Assembly: GCF_004193775.1 (NCBI RefSeq)
Contig: NC_041006.1
Span: 26,410,163-26,474,162, forward strand
DNA length: 64,000 nt
Reading direction: 5' to 3'
Origin: Glycine soja
Taxonomy: Eukaryota > Streptophyta > Magnoliopsida > Fabales > Fabaceae
Part shown: positions 46,437 to 58,210 of the stretch, in pieces
Numbering within the stretch: the stretch's first letter is position 1
Layout: every line of letters starts with the position of its first letter
Translations under genes and position numbers: made by a program
The notes under the pieces: model-generated
The model's input: the letters and a program-made list of their open reading frames with translations, nothing else
The model's database searches: none
What the model was told of the DNA's origin: nothing

Positions 46437-47675
46437 ATGGAAGAAGGATTCTCCATCAATACACCACCACTATTCAGAGAAATAAAATATGATTACTGGA
46501 AGGAGTGTATGATAGCTCACTTTGAATTCATTCATATAGATCTATGGGATGTGGTGAAAAATGGAGATTATATTTCATATGATGATTAGTTGAATAAGAT
46601 TCCTAAAGGGCAACGGATGAAGGAGAAAAAACTCAAATTCCTGCTCAACTCCAAGGTTCGAAATGTGATGATGTATGCTCTATTCATAGAAGAATACACC
46701 AAGGTACACAACTTCAAAAGTGTCAAATAAATAAATGTGAGACACTGGCTATAACATACGATGGAATGTCACAAGTAAAGAGGAACAAACTCAGTCTCCT
46801 CACTCCTAGGTATGAACTCTTCTCTATGAAAGAAGGCAAAGACATACAATGTATGTTTGGACTCTTCCAAACCATTCTCAATGAACGAAGATCCTTAGGT
46901 AGAACTTATGATAATTATGATCATATTGATAAAATTCTAAGAAGTTTGTCTAGGAAGTGGAGACCACAAGTAACTACTCTAAGAGACTTAAAGAATCTTG
47001 ATTCTATGTCCCTTGAGGAACTAGTTGGTACCTTCTAGATTCATGAACAATAACTTTAGCAACACGATGGAACCAAAAGAGAAGTCTTTGGTCCTCAGCA
47101 GTTAAAGGAACAAAAAGACGTCATTGTCCAGAGAACAAGTATCGAAAAGTTCGTTCAAAGTTTTTAAGGCTGATGATTCATTTGATGATGAATATGAGGA
47201 AGATTCTGACAAAGATGAGCTTACCTTTATTTCACAAAAGATTCGCAAAATGTGGCAAAACAAAGGTAGCTCCAAGTGGAAAACTCCTCAAGAAGAGTAC
47301 CCAAAGAAAAGAAAGATAAAGACAAGAGCTCCATATTCTACTATGAATGCAAAAAAGCCTAGACACTTAAAATCTGAATGTCTAGAACTGGAGAAAGGTC
47401 AGGAAAAGAAGAAATACTTCAAGACCAAGGAAAAGCAGGGTCTTATGAGTAACTAGGAAAATATGGATGACACCTCGTCTGATGAAGATGACAAACAAGC
47501 CAACATATGCTTGATGGCAAATACAACTTTTGATGAATTTGAATCAGATTAGGAAGATGAGGTAAACATCGATGACCTTGAGTCTCTTAGAAAAACTTAT
47601 CATGAACTTCTATCTAATTCACCTATTCTCTTAAAGGCTTACAAACACATGAGAAAACATTTCAAGAATCTATCT
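46437..47675 (+). pseudogene. gag: Broken copia gag (UBN2 type) with degenerate zinc knuckle
   Basis: The frame from 46437 begins MEEGFSINTPPLFREIKYDY and WKECMIAHFEFIHIDLWDVV, a typical start of SIRE-like copia Gag. A stop near 46588, frameshifts, then SMKEGKDIQCMFGLFQTILN (from 46820) and SRKWRPQVTTLRDLKNLDS follow. Near 47330-47390 the zinc knuckle reads YYECKKPRHLKSECLELEK, with the first Cys replaced by Tyr. The text stops where the Athila LTR begins at 47676, which I read as an insertion into this gag. Confidence 0.75.
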
Positions 47676-49079
47676 ATTAGTCATATTTTACGACTAACTT
47701 TTGTATAGAAAAGTTTTCAAAAATGTATATATTTCTCCCAATTTATAGTTCTTTTTGGTAGGATTGTAAATATTTCTTGTTTAGTTTTTATATTTTCTCA
47801 GTATAAGCTTTTCATATGAATTTAATGTAAATTTCACTTCAATTCCAGGTAAAAAGGAGAAAAATTTGAAGGTGCAAAAGTTGTTGTCTCGCTAAGTCTG
47901 GACCGTGCGCTTAGCGAGACTCAACCGCTAAGCGAGACATCAGCCGCTTAGCGAGTGAGATGAATATTAAAGTTAATCTGCCATGTCATCACACGCTCAG
48001 CGCGTCAGCAGCTCGTTCAGCGAGAAGATTGTCTTTTCTGTGCTTAGCCCGAGAATGGCGCTAAGCCAAATTTCACTTACTCGCGCTAAGCGCGAAGTTG
48101 GTGCTAAGCGCGTCTTCGCGGACAAAAGGCCCTTTTTAAGCCTGAATTGCAGAGAATGAAGAGGAGGTCTAAATAGACTACGTGAGCCTAGTACTGAACG
48201 AAGAACAGAGGAAAAGCTGATCAAGGAAGAAAAAGGCCCTAACTTTTAGGTAGATTTTAGGTTTAGAAGTGGTTCCTAGGTTCCTAGAGGGGGAGGAGAC
48301 ATCCCCATTGCTTTGTAATCTGGTATTTTCTCTTAAACCCTTCTCCTATTTGTGAAAGGTACTCCCTTGTAATGGAGGGCTAAAATCCTTTGTTGGGAAA
48401 TTCTGTTGAGTACTTGATGTAAATATTATTACTATCTATTTGAAGTTGTTTTTATGTGTTTAATGTTTCTATCCGTGCTTATGTTATGCATGCTTGTGGT
48501 TTGATCACCCATTTGTGTGTAAGGTTAGGAGCTTTAGCATTGGAAAATGTACTGCATCCTTACAACTGGATAGGACAGGGCTAGGTTATCGAACTGCCAA
48601 ACACAAAGTGTGGTAATTTAGTTTTTATCATGCTGTAATTGTAATGTTGTTCGGTTAGGCTAAGTTCAACAAGAGACACCTGTGAACGAAGTTTAATTTG
48701 AATTAGGCTAAACTCGCATGACATCGATGTTTGGTATTTATGCCTTCAGCATAGAACATTTAAATAATTTCAAGTAGAGAAAAACCCTAATTGCATCAAT
48801 TATCTCAGTAGAAGGACCCAACGCTTTTACATATCAATTTTTACACTCGCTCGCTTGCAATTACTACTTTTACTTAGAATAAAATCACTTCTGTTTTTAC
48901 TTCCTGATAATCAATTCTTTACACAAATGCCTATTTACTGAATGATGCTTTGCCAAGTAAAACAAGTTCCTTGAGTTCAATACTCGGTTCACACCGTTTT
49001 AATTATTTACTTGACGACCCAGTGCACTTGCCGGTTAGATTTCACATCCACTAAAACAAGTAGTACTAGGATGCGAACA
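47676..49079 (+). repeat. Athila-type 5' LTR (about 1404 bp)
   Basis: It starts TATTAGTCAT (one base off the expected TGTTAGTCGT) and ends GCGAACA. Between 47886 and 48120 it holds many CGCTAAGCG and CGCTTAGCG palindromes, and a CTAAATAGACTA TATA-like word near 48169. The primer site follows. Confidence 0.75.
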
Positions 49080-49086
49080 AGTATTT

Positions 49087-49105
49087 TGGCGCCGTTTCCG
49101 GGGAA
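49087..49105 (+). promoter_or_regulatory. Primer binding site, tRNA-Asp type
   Basis: TGGCGCCGTTTCCGGGGAA is one base from the standard Athila primer site, complementary to tRNA-Asp. Confidence 0.88.
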
Positions 49106-49458
49106 CTTCTCTTTATTTGGAAACGTTTAGTTTAGTTTGTAGGTGTTTGTTCTTTATTCTTTGATTCGTTGTTTTGTTTTTGTGAATATTTGTTTACTGC
49201 AGAATTTATTTTTCTTCGGAATTGGTTAACTGTTGTTTATTCATAGTTGTGTATGCATAGAAAGTCCTCTACGAGTAATTTGGTTCCAATAGACTTGGAA
49301 ACCGAAGCAACTTGTAGAAGGAACAGAGCAAAAAGGCGTAGAAATTTTTTGTAGGATATAGAAGCAGCAACAATTCTTGAAGAATCTCAGCTTCAGAGTC
49401 ATCTTCTAGTTTTCCAGAGACAAGGGAATCAGATACAGGAGTGCTTGAAGCCAACACA

Positions 49459-49771
49459 ATGGCTAACGAGCAACCTAGACGAGTAACCCTTGAAGACTAC
49501 TCAAGTACAAGTGTGTCGCAATTTTTTGCTAGTATTGCGCGGTCGGAGGTTCAAGCTCAAAATATCACATATCCACATTCTTTGATTCAACTTACAGGGC
49601 AATCAATTTCATGGTTTTCCCAATGAAGATCCTTATGCACATCTTGCAACTTACATTGAAATTTGTAACATAGTCAGAATTGCTGGAGTGCCAGAAGATG
49701 TTGTTAGACTCAACTTATTTTCATTCTCACTATTTGGAGAAGCCAAGAAGTGGCTGCATTCATTCAAAGGT
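49459..49771 (+). pseudogene. gag: N-terminal part of Athila gag, frameshifted and cut
   Basis: From MANEQPRRVTLEDYSS the text runs through FFASIARSEVQAQNITYPH, shifts frame near 49600, and continues with HGFPNEDPYAHLATYIEIC, VRIAGVPEDVVRLNLFSFSL and GEAKKWLHSFKG. This is the classic soybean Athila Gag. It stops at 49771, where an LTR of the third Tat copy begins. The remaining part of the Athila element is not in the window and should lie beyond 64000. Confidence 0.85.
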
Positions 49772-50968
49772 TGTCACAACCTGCCCTTCGGCAAGAGGGC
49801 GACGCGGGGCTCGCAGGTGCGTCTTCCATGGGAGGAAAATGCGCGGAGTCGCCACCAACGTTTATTTGAGAAAAACGTCAGAAAAACTGGAAAGGTGTGG
49901 TCTACAAACTTTAATCGTGAAAGGTTCGAAAGTTGTTTTTACGCACGGGGAAGGTATTAGCACCCCACGCGTCCGTCACAAAGGACGACAACCTTTAATC
50001 AAGTATGCAAATATGACTTCAAAATGTTTTATTTCCCTTTTTATGTCTTTTTGTGTTTTTATACTTTTTATGTTTTTTGTATTTTTTATCTTTTTGTGGT
50101 TGACAAAGGTGTTTCCCTCGCTCCTACGTATCCTCAATTGCGATGAGGAAATCAGACCTACATAGTTCTTTTAGAACTGAACGTTGGTTAAGTTGTTTTT
50201 ATCTTTTTTGCAAGACATATTTTGACCGAAACAAAAGTCATTTAAGACGTTGGACCATTTAACCGATCCTTTGATTCTTTTGAAAGGAGAGAAACATTAA
50301 GGTGTTGGACCATTAACGATCTCTTGTTTTTAGAAAGTAGCGACAAAGTTACATGTTGATTTTATGCTTTCGAAAGTCCACGTTAACCAATAAAAAGCAA
50401 AGAGGATCGTTTAAGGCGTTGGACCTTAAAACGGTTTTTAAGTGATTTGTGGATAAAGCTTGATTTGTGAGTTGATTTTAACCTTGGTTTCACTTTGGTT
50501 ATTAGTCAATTTATTCAAGGAAACTTCCAAAGAAAAACGTCCGATTGATTTTTTTTTATTATTTTATCCCAAGATATTTTGATTATTTTATTATTATTTT
50601 GCCCTTTTTGGATTAAAACGTGGTTACGGCGTGAATGATCGGTTGGATTTTATTTTAACAGAGATTAAACGATATTACAACTCAAATGATCAGTGGAAAT
50701 TCATTTTATTGTTTATTAGGCGAGAAAACGGCTTAAATAAATGGTTAAAGCACGTCAAAAAGGGGTACGGAAAATAAATGAAATAAAAATAAAAGCACGC
50801 GAAACAAGTAGGGACCACTAAGGGTACATAGAATGAATTGAAAGATTGGATTTTGAGAACTTACCGGTTGAAGATCAAAGAACGATGAAGAACGAACGAA
50901 GAATGATGAAGAACGATGAAGAATCTTCACGAAATTGCTCACGAAAACATCTCGAAAACATTTTTTCC
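49772..50968 (-). repeat. Truncated 3' LTR of the third Tat/Ogre-like copy
   Basis: The minus strand ends GTTGTGACA at 49772 and matches the R and U5 half of the copy A LTR, with the same hairpins (for example 50408-50433) and CTACGTA stem-loop (50130-50167). Upstream of about 50968 the LTR text gives way abruptly to protease-coding text. The U3 half, including palindromes and TATA box, is gone. Confidence 0.82.
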
Positions 50969-53540
50969 ACGGCTCTCCCCTCGATGGGGATTTCCTCTTC
51001 AGCAAAGGTGAGGTAATTGTTGGCTGTGATGTTATTAACGATCCCCCCAAAACCTTCTACGGAGATGTCTTGGGCTACGTGAGCTTCGTTCAAGACTTTT
51101 ACCAGTAAAGCCCGATGAGGCTCAGAGCTCATGAGCAGTTCCAGAAGGGAGACTCTAGCTGGGGTTTTGTTGAGTTGTTCAATGACTTTGAACTCACTCT
51201 GTTGGATAATGCGTAGGAACTCGCTAGCCTCCTCGAGTGATACCTCTTTCTTGCCACAATCTTCTCTTCCCTCGGAAAGATCCTTCATCAGAACCTCCTC
51301 GTCCGTTGCGGGGATTACTTTGACATTTTGTCCTTCCGTCATCCTTCCTTTCCCTTTAGTGTTCGCGAGTTGTACTGGCAGGCTAGGGGGTGCAAACACA
51401 CGACCACTGCGGGTTATGCCGCTCAGCCCGGTGATGTTGGTCACTTTGGCCGATAGTGTGCTGATATTGGTAGCTTCCTCCTTCCTACCGCCCGGAGGAG
51501 TATACCTCCATTGCACTGCGCGGCTATTCTCATAAGGAAAAGGAATGGGTCTACCACCCGACACTGCCGAGGGGTGTTGGAGTCTGTGGGGAGCCTTGTT
51601 CCTAGTGAAGTGTATTACCAAGGGTTTAGGCTTTTTAGGCCCTTCTTCATCTACCTACTGCATGTATACATGTTGTTCCTCCTCCCTCTCACTGTCGATC
51701 TCAAGCCGACCTTGGTCTATCATCCGTTGTAATAGATCTCTTACTTCCGAACATGTTTCCATGTCATGGAGTACACCTAGATGCATCAAGCAAGAGTCTT
51801 CTCTGTGCACGCCGCAGGGAATCATACCCACCTTTTGCAAGGCCTTGTAGATAAACCTTCTAGGGGTCTTTACGTCCTCCAAAAGCTTGGGCCTGCCCCT
51901 CTTCCATGATTGGCAAGCGGGTTGTTTTTTATGTTGGGCCCGTCCTCTTGAAAGGTCAACCACTCGGCCTCTATCAAGCTTTGGACCTTGCCTTCTAGGG
52001 CCAAGCACTATTCGATCGAGTGGCCCGGGGCCCCCCATGGTATGTGCAGGTCGCGCTAGGGTTATACCATTTTGGGAATGGGGAATGGTAGATCTTTCCC
52101 GGGACCACCACGTCCAAATGGTTGGCGATGAGAGATGGCAAGAGCTCCTCATATGTCATTTGGGATCGGGGCAAAGATCGGTGCCTGCCTTGGCAAAAAG
52201 CTCCTTGCCGTTTTTGCGCCCAAGTGAGCATTGTTGGCCGGGTGAGGTCGAGACGAAGCTGGAGTCCGGAGAGCTCCCCCCTGTGGGGGTGTGGACGCCC
52301 TCGGTTGGGTGAATGCCGTATCAGAAGAGACCTCGGTGCAAGCCAAAAAACTCGGGTGATGTTGCGCATATTGGTGGGTACCGTGGGGGGTTTGCGGTGG
52401 CTTGGGCCATGCAGGTGTCGAAGTGACTGTATGGGCATCTCCTTCTTTCTTCCTTTCCCCAGTTATTCCGTTCCTTCAGGGAGATGTAATCAAACTTCCC
52501 CCTCTTCAAGCCCACCTCAATCCTTTCTCCGGTGAAGACCAAGTCCGCAAAGCTAGAAGGCATGTAGCCCACTAATTTCTCATCGTAAAACACAGGCAAG
52601 GTATCTACCATCATGGTAACCATTTCCCTCTCGACCATGGGAGGGGCTACTTGTGCTGCCAAGTCCCTCCAACGCTGAGCGTATTCTTTAAAGGACTCGC
52701 TTTCACGTTTAACCATGTTCTGCAACTGAGTCCAGTCGGGAGCATGTCAGAGTTGTACTGATACTACCTAAGGAAGGCGATAATCAGATCCTTCCAAGTG
52801 CGGATGCGGGAAGCTTCTAGATTAGTGTACCAGATGACCGCTGCCCCAGCCAAGCTATCTTGAAAGAAATGCATCAACAACTTCTTGTCCCTAGAGTACA
52901 CACCCATCTTGCGACAATACATTTTGAGATGATTCTTAGGACAAGTTGTCCCTTTGTACCTATCAAAATCAGGTATCTTGAACTTCGGAGGGATGACGAC
53001 GTCCGGCACTAAGCAAAGGTCGGTCATGTCCGCGAACGGATAATCGCCGAAGCCTTCAACAACTCTCAATCTCTCTTCAATAAGATCAAGTTTCCCCTTT
53101 CCTTCTACTGCCAGGGGTGGCCCTATTGGCTGTGTTGGGTGGTTTCGAGGTTCTCCTGTGATGTTGGGCTGAGGTAGTGCGTTGGGTGTTGGTCCCTCGG
53201 CGGGGAACGGGGAGTAGGAATCAATGTCTCCCTGAGCATGCACTCGACGATCCTCGTGGACCTCGTCCGACTGTTGTGGAGGCTCCTCTTCAAGGATGAG
53301 GGGAGGGACATGACCCCCATCCAGTGTGCTTCTTTCTCGTCTCACCATGTTTGGGATAGGGTGGTGCGCTGGGAGAATTGGGTCTGCTTCAGCAGCCGAA
53401 CTAACAGCGATGGCGGTGGCCGCGTTACTCTCCATTAGTTGTCTCATTCCTAGCATGGCATCCATCATGGAAGCCATTTTCTCTTTCAAAGCCGACATGT
53501 CAACTTTCATCTGTTCCTGCATTTCCTCTTGGTCACCCAT
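50969..53540 (-). pseudogene. gag: Broken gag and partial protease of the third Tat copy
   Basis: From MGDQEEMQEQMKVDMSALKE (53540) the frame runs through IPDFDRYKGTTCPKNHLK and HFFQDSLAGAAVIWYTNLEA to a TAG at 52764, then continues with MVKRESESFKEYAQRWRDL. Shifted pieces follow at 52438-51655. The last piece (51621-50975) has ITGLSGITRSGRVFAPP, FKVIEQLNKTPARVSLLELL and FAEEEIPIEG before breaking off into LTR sequence, before the protease active site. The deletion removed the protease core, RT, integrase and ORF3. The TAG sits at the same codon as a stop in element 2. Confidence 0.82.
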
Positions 53541-53772
53541 CGTCCTAGATTTGGATCTGCTGCAATAGGGATGCCTTGGGGCGCGTTTAGTTATAGCGTT
53601 TTTTTCCTAAAAAAACTGAATGTGAGGAGTACCTAATGAAAAAATGAATGTATGCTAGAGATAAATGTGGGAATGATTTGGTTCGCATTGGTTTTGGACA
53701 AAAATTGTGGGACAAACTCGTTTTATTTAGAAAGTGACAACTAGTCAAGATCTGAGTGACAATACAAACTTT
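53541..53772. other. Short spacer between ORF1 and gag of the third Tat copy
   Basis: It holds in-frame codons for PRHPYCSRSKSRT just before the gag Met, similar to RHPYNTRSR in element 2, so the coding or spliced start of gag may lie upstream of that Met. Confidence 0.55.
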
Positions 53773-55233
53773 CTAGCGGTTCCTAATTATATGGGCCATT
53801 AAGTCTATCATATGTTGACAATAGCTGAAGAGCCTGTGGATCTCCTCGGGGGCGGAGTAGGCGTCCGCCATCGCTTCGGCCTTGTCCAGCAATCGGGGAA
53901 GTTCTTGACTCCCATTTAAAGTAAGAGAAAATCGGTTCATCCACATCATTACTTCTTGATGTAACGAGTCAATCACCCTTCCTCTAGCCTCCTTTTCCGC
54001 GTACACTCAGGCATATTCGTCCGCTACTTTATGCTCGTGGGCCGTGGCTAGATTTAACTTTTCTTGGTACTTGCTGATGATGGCTAACATGTTGGTTTCG
54101 GTCTCGCATAACCGTTGAGACAAGCTCCTCTTGGACCTCTGCCAAACCCTCAACTCATCCTTCAAGATCAAACTGTCTACTCGCGATTGGTCCCTTTCCT
54201 CTCTCCGGAGCTTAAGCTCGCTGTTACTGCCCCACAGAGCCCCTCGGAATTTGTTCTGGCCATGTTCTTCCCTATGGGCCCTTTTGGTCTCTCGTTCTAA
54301 GGCCTTGGTGGTGGCTATATTGACGTCTCTCAGTTCGGCATTCTCCTTTCGGATCCGAATAGCTGCTGACTTGAACTTTTCTTTGACTGTTTGAGCTTTC
54401 TCGAGTTCTGTCTTGAGGGCCTGTACCTCTTCGTCTTCTTTCGTAGTTTCAACCTCCACCTCCTTAGTGGTTCTCATATTCGGGAGCCAATCGAGACCTT
54501 GAGTATTGGCTTTCAACCACCTATGGTAGCCACCGATGGGCCCGTTACTACTGCCTCTAAGTTCCTTGTCCTTTTTTTGTACCGTCTCCCATGCCTTGCA
54601 GACCTTCTAAAGCACCCCCGCGTTGGAGCTATCGAAACCTCGTGCAATAACAGGTGTGAGGCCTTTCTCTAATGGTGCCCCTCTCGCAGGGTAGCCAAGT
54701 TGTCTTATGGCGAGGATAGGATTGTAATTAATGCAACCCCTTGTCTTAATCAAGGAACATTTAGAAATCCTCCGCACGAAATGAGAATCCCGGTTCTTCC
54801 TTCTTTCCATCGGGGGAACCAATTGATAGATGCTCCTTCCTTGCTCGCTAAGAGTCGGTCCCAATTTGCCTCTTTTTTCTCTGTGCATGAGCGGTGGCCT
54901 TCTAGCAGGCAAGCATGTCTCACCTCTTGGCCGAAAAGGTGTGAAACCAACCATACGTAGAGGGCCGGTGTACAACAAAGGATCCTTGCACTGTTCTTCT
55001 CACATCTTCGGTCGAAGGTGTCATATAGATCGGCTAAGATAGCAACAACCGGGCTTTCCTTGCGGTCATGAAAAGCGAGAAAAGCATCAATCGCTGCCCG
55101 GTCCACCAACCCATCCATGTTTGGAAAGAGGACCACCCCGAAGATCAAAAGTGCGAGGATGTCCATGAACGGGGCCCATTCGCCTTGACTTGCCAAGACG
55201 TTCGCCTTTACTTCCAAACATTTTCTCGGTACC
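53773..55233 (-). pseudogene. ORF1 of the third Tat copy, cut by insertion of copy B
   Basis: The readable part starts at 55233 inside the protein (VPRKCLEVKAN), continues DILALLIFGVVLFPNMDGLV and AIDAFLAFHDRKESPVVAIL, shifts frame near 54760, shows GCINYNPILAIRQLGYPARG, then the coiled coil with GALWGSNSELKLRREERDQS, and ends IIRNR at 53773. A stop near 54006 and further shifts break it. The N-terminal third is missing because the LTR of copy B begins at 55234; it should continue beyond the right end of the window. Confidence 0.82.
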
Positions 55234-57347
55234 TGTCATACCCTAATTTCGTCTGGGGACCTTTGCTTGATGACATGCAACTTTTGTTTGGTCCTTGTGA
55301 GGTGCTTGGCACCCATCATTAGGCAATTTTTGAAGTTCCGGGACATGCCAGAAATCAAAAGAAAATACTGATGCACAATCCGTAAGGTTCTGTGACACAC
55401 CGGAAATCAAATGGAAGCATCGTTGCATAATTAGTGAGGTTCCGTAACATTCCGTAAGTCAAAAGAGGGGATGATTATGTAATCCGCAAGGTTCCGTAAC
55501 ATTACGGAAAGAAAACAAGTATCGTTACGAGATTCGTAAGTTTCCGTAACTTTACGAAAAAAGAATCACCAAAAAAGGTAAGGGGGGTGAACTTATCAAG
55601 ATAGGGGTGTAAATAGCAGTTCAAATCTAGGCCCTTCCGAAACATTTTGGAAGTTGGGTTGCTTAAGGAGGAAGCAACTGGGCGGCAAGCTCCCCCACGT
55701 TTTTGAAAAATGGTTTCCGGGGCTTCCGCGGCTTCCGTAATACTTCCGTAAAATTTCTGAAAACCTTGGGTAAGCATATTCCACTTAACATTGGTGAAAG
55801 GGAAGAGAAAAAAGATGAAAATCAAATTCGAAAACACTTCTGTAAGGCTTCCGTAACTTTTCCGTAAAATACGAAAAGGAGGGTGAACTTAGTAATTCGG
55901 GTGCGCTTAGAAATCTTCTTCATTAAGTCTTTGGGCGGCAAGCACCTCCTTTTTTTTCTATAAATAGGGGAGGGGGGAGCTGTTTCAAAATGTTCAAGAC
56001 CCCTTTGGCTATGCATTTCGGCTATTTTGGGCAAAAAACACGTTTTCGTGAAGAAAAATCGAGTCGAAGTGCTTCTGTAACGCTTCCGTAAGCGATTCTG
56101 TGGAAATTCTTCATCGTTCTTCGTCGTTCTTCACCGTTTTTCATCCGTTCTTCGTTCGTTCTTCATTCTTCAACGGGTAAGTTTTCGAATCCGAGACTTT
56201 CAATTCATTTCTTGTTTTGTGTACTTTCACTTTAATTTCGTTCATTTCCGATTTCTTTTCTTCTGTCTTTAACGCGCTTTTACCGTTTATTTAAGCCGTT
56301 TTCTCACCTAATAAATGATAAAATGAATTTCAACCGATCATTTGTGTTGTAATCTCATTTAATCACTTTTAAAACGAAATCTAACCGATCGTTCACGCTA
56401 TAACCTCGGTTAAACCAAAAAAAGTAAAATAATAATAAAATAATCAAAATATCTTGAAAAATAATAATAAAATAATCAAAATATCTTTGAATAAAATAAT
56501 CAAAAAAAATCAATCGGACGTTTTTCTTTGGAAGTTTCCTTGAATGAATTGATTAATAATCAAAGTGAAACTAAGACTAAAATCAACTCACAAATCAAGT
56601 TTTGTCCGAAAAATCACTAAAAACCGTTTTAAGGTCCAACGCCTTAAACGGTCCTCTTTGCTTTTATCGGTTAACATGGACCGTTCAAAAGCATAAAATC
56701 AACATGTGACTTTACCGCTTTTGCAAGAACTACGTAGGTCTGATTTCCTCATCGCAATTGAGGATACGTAGGAGCAAAAGCCCCGCTTTTGTCGACCACC
56801 CCGAGAGATCGTTAATGGTCCAACACCTTAACGTTTCTCTCCTTTCAAAATCAAAAGATCATTTAATGGTCCAACACCTTAAATGACCTTTTTTTTTAAT
56901 CAAAATATATCTTGCAAAAAGATAAAAAACAACTTAACCAAACACTTTGTTCCGAAAGAACTACGTAGGTCTGATTTTCTCATCCCAATTGAGGAATACG
57001 TAGGAGCAAAGGGAAACACCCTTGTCGACCACAAAAAGAAAAAAAAATATAAAAAGGGTATAAAGGATATAAGGACATAAAAGGGAACGTAAAAATCAAA
57101 GTCATGTTTGCACATTCGATTAAAGGCTGTCGTCCCTTGTGACGGACGTGTGGGGTGCTAATACATTCCCCGCGCGTAAATATAACTCCCGAGCCTTTCA
57201 CTTAAAAGTTCGTAGATCGCGTCTTTTCCGTTTTTTCCGACGTTTTCCTCAAATAAACGTTGGTGGCGACTCCGCGCGTATTCCTTTCGTGGAACACGCA
57301 TCCCGCGAGTCACGCGTCGCCCTCCCGTCGAAGGGTAGGTTGCGACA
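55234..57347 (+). repeat. 5' LTR of copy B (2114 bp)
   Basis: It starts TGTCATACCC and ends TTGCGACA. The first 370 bp match the copy A LTR closely, with repeated TTCCGTAAC and GTTACGGAA words. Around 55600-56050 it carries extra or diverged sequence and lacks the GCTCGCC palindrome pair. Hairpins with the TCCAACG or TCCAACA loop occur at 56623-56652, 56810-56833 and 56859-56885. Confidence 0.9.
55958..55970 (+). promoter_or_regulatory. TATA box of copy B LTR
   Basis: CTATAAATAGGGG is identical to the core in the other LTRs. A transcription start near 55995 is inferred. Confidence 0.65.
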
Positions 57348-57349
57348 GT

Positions 57350-57368
57350 TGGCGACTCCACTGGGGAC
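57350..57368 (+). promoter_or_regulatory. Primer binding site, tRNA-Arg type
   Basis: TGGCGACTCCACTGGGGAC lies two bases after the LTR end and is identical to that of copy A. Confidence 0.88.
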
Positions 57369-58210
57369 TGTTTTTAGAGAGTTAGGCCATTTAATCTTGT
57401 GCAAAGTTTTGCCATGACTTACTCCTTTGTTGGTTTCCCTTTATTATGTTCTTGTATATATAACTCTTTGATGCTTTTAGTGCATTTTTGTATGCATGAG
57501 GTAAATATTTATTCATTTGATGCACACAAACACTAACACTATTTGCACACACGGTGAGTTGAAAAAGGGCCCTATACCTGGGTTCGTGGGAACATAAGGA
57601 GTGGAGGTGAATCTGTGATCATGCTAGGTCTCCGACTTGCTTGATTACAGTGAACCCTCATCTAGAGTTTTTCTCTTTGAAAACATATTGTTGCTAGTAG
57701 TCCCTACTGCTGCAGTATGTTCTTCGAAGGGGATGATACCTCTAGAAACCATCAAGAGAGATATGACTACCTTGGGGGTTATTACTAAAAGCCTAGTTAG
57801 CTCTCTCCCTTATAGGTCCCTTAAATAGGGGCACGGAGCAAACACGCTGCGTGCCATTTTTCACACTACCATGCATAAGTGTCATATACCCTTTTGCTTA
57901 TATTCAGTGAGTATTGTCATACTATGTACATTCCCGTGTTGCGCCTTTCGCATATGCATCGCACATGGGTTCTGTCTTGATCCCCTCTGTAAACAAACCA
58001 ACGAAGGGTCCGTGTCACCGTTTTAAATACATACGTTGGGGCACTTTGCTACCCCTAGACGTTGTATCTAAGAAGGAGACAGTTTCTCGGGCTCCTGTAT
58101 TCGTAAATTGCATCTGTGTCATATGCATTTCTTCATGCATTCATCCATTCCACCCATGATAGATGTCGGAGTTTTGATTCGCACTAGATTTTATTTCACT
58201 TTAGTAAAAC
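57369..58210. other. Leader of copy B
   Basis: Matches the copy A leader. It contains the 63-codon frame at 57637-57828 discussed there. No recognised protein. Confidence 0.7.
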
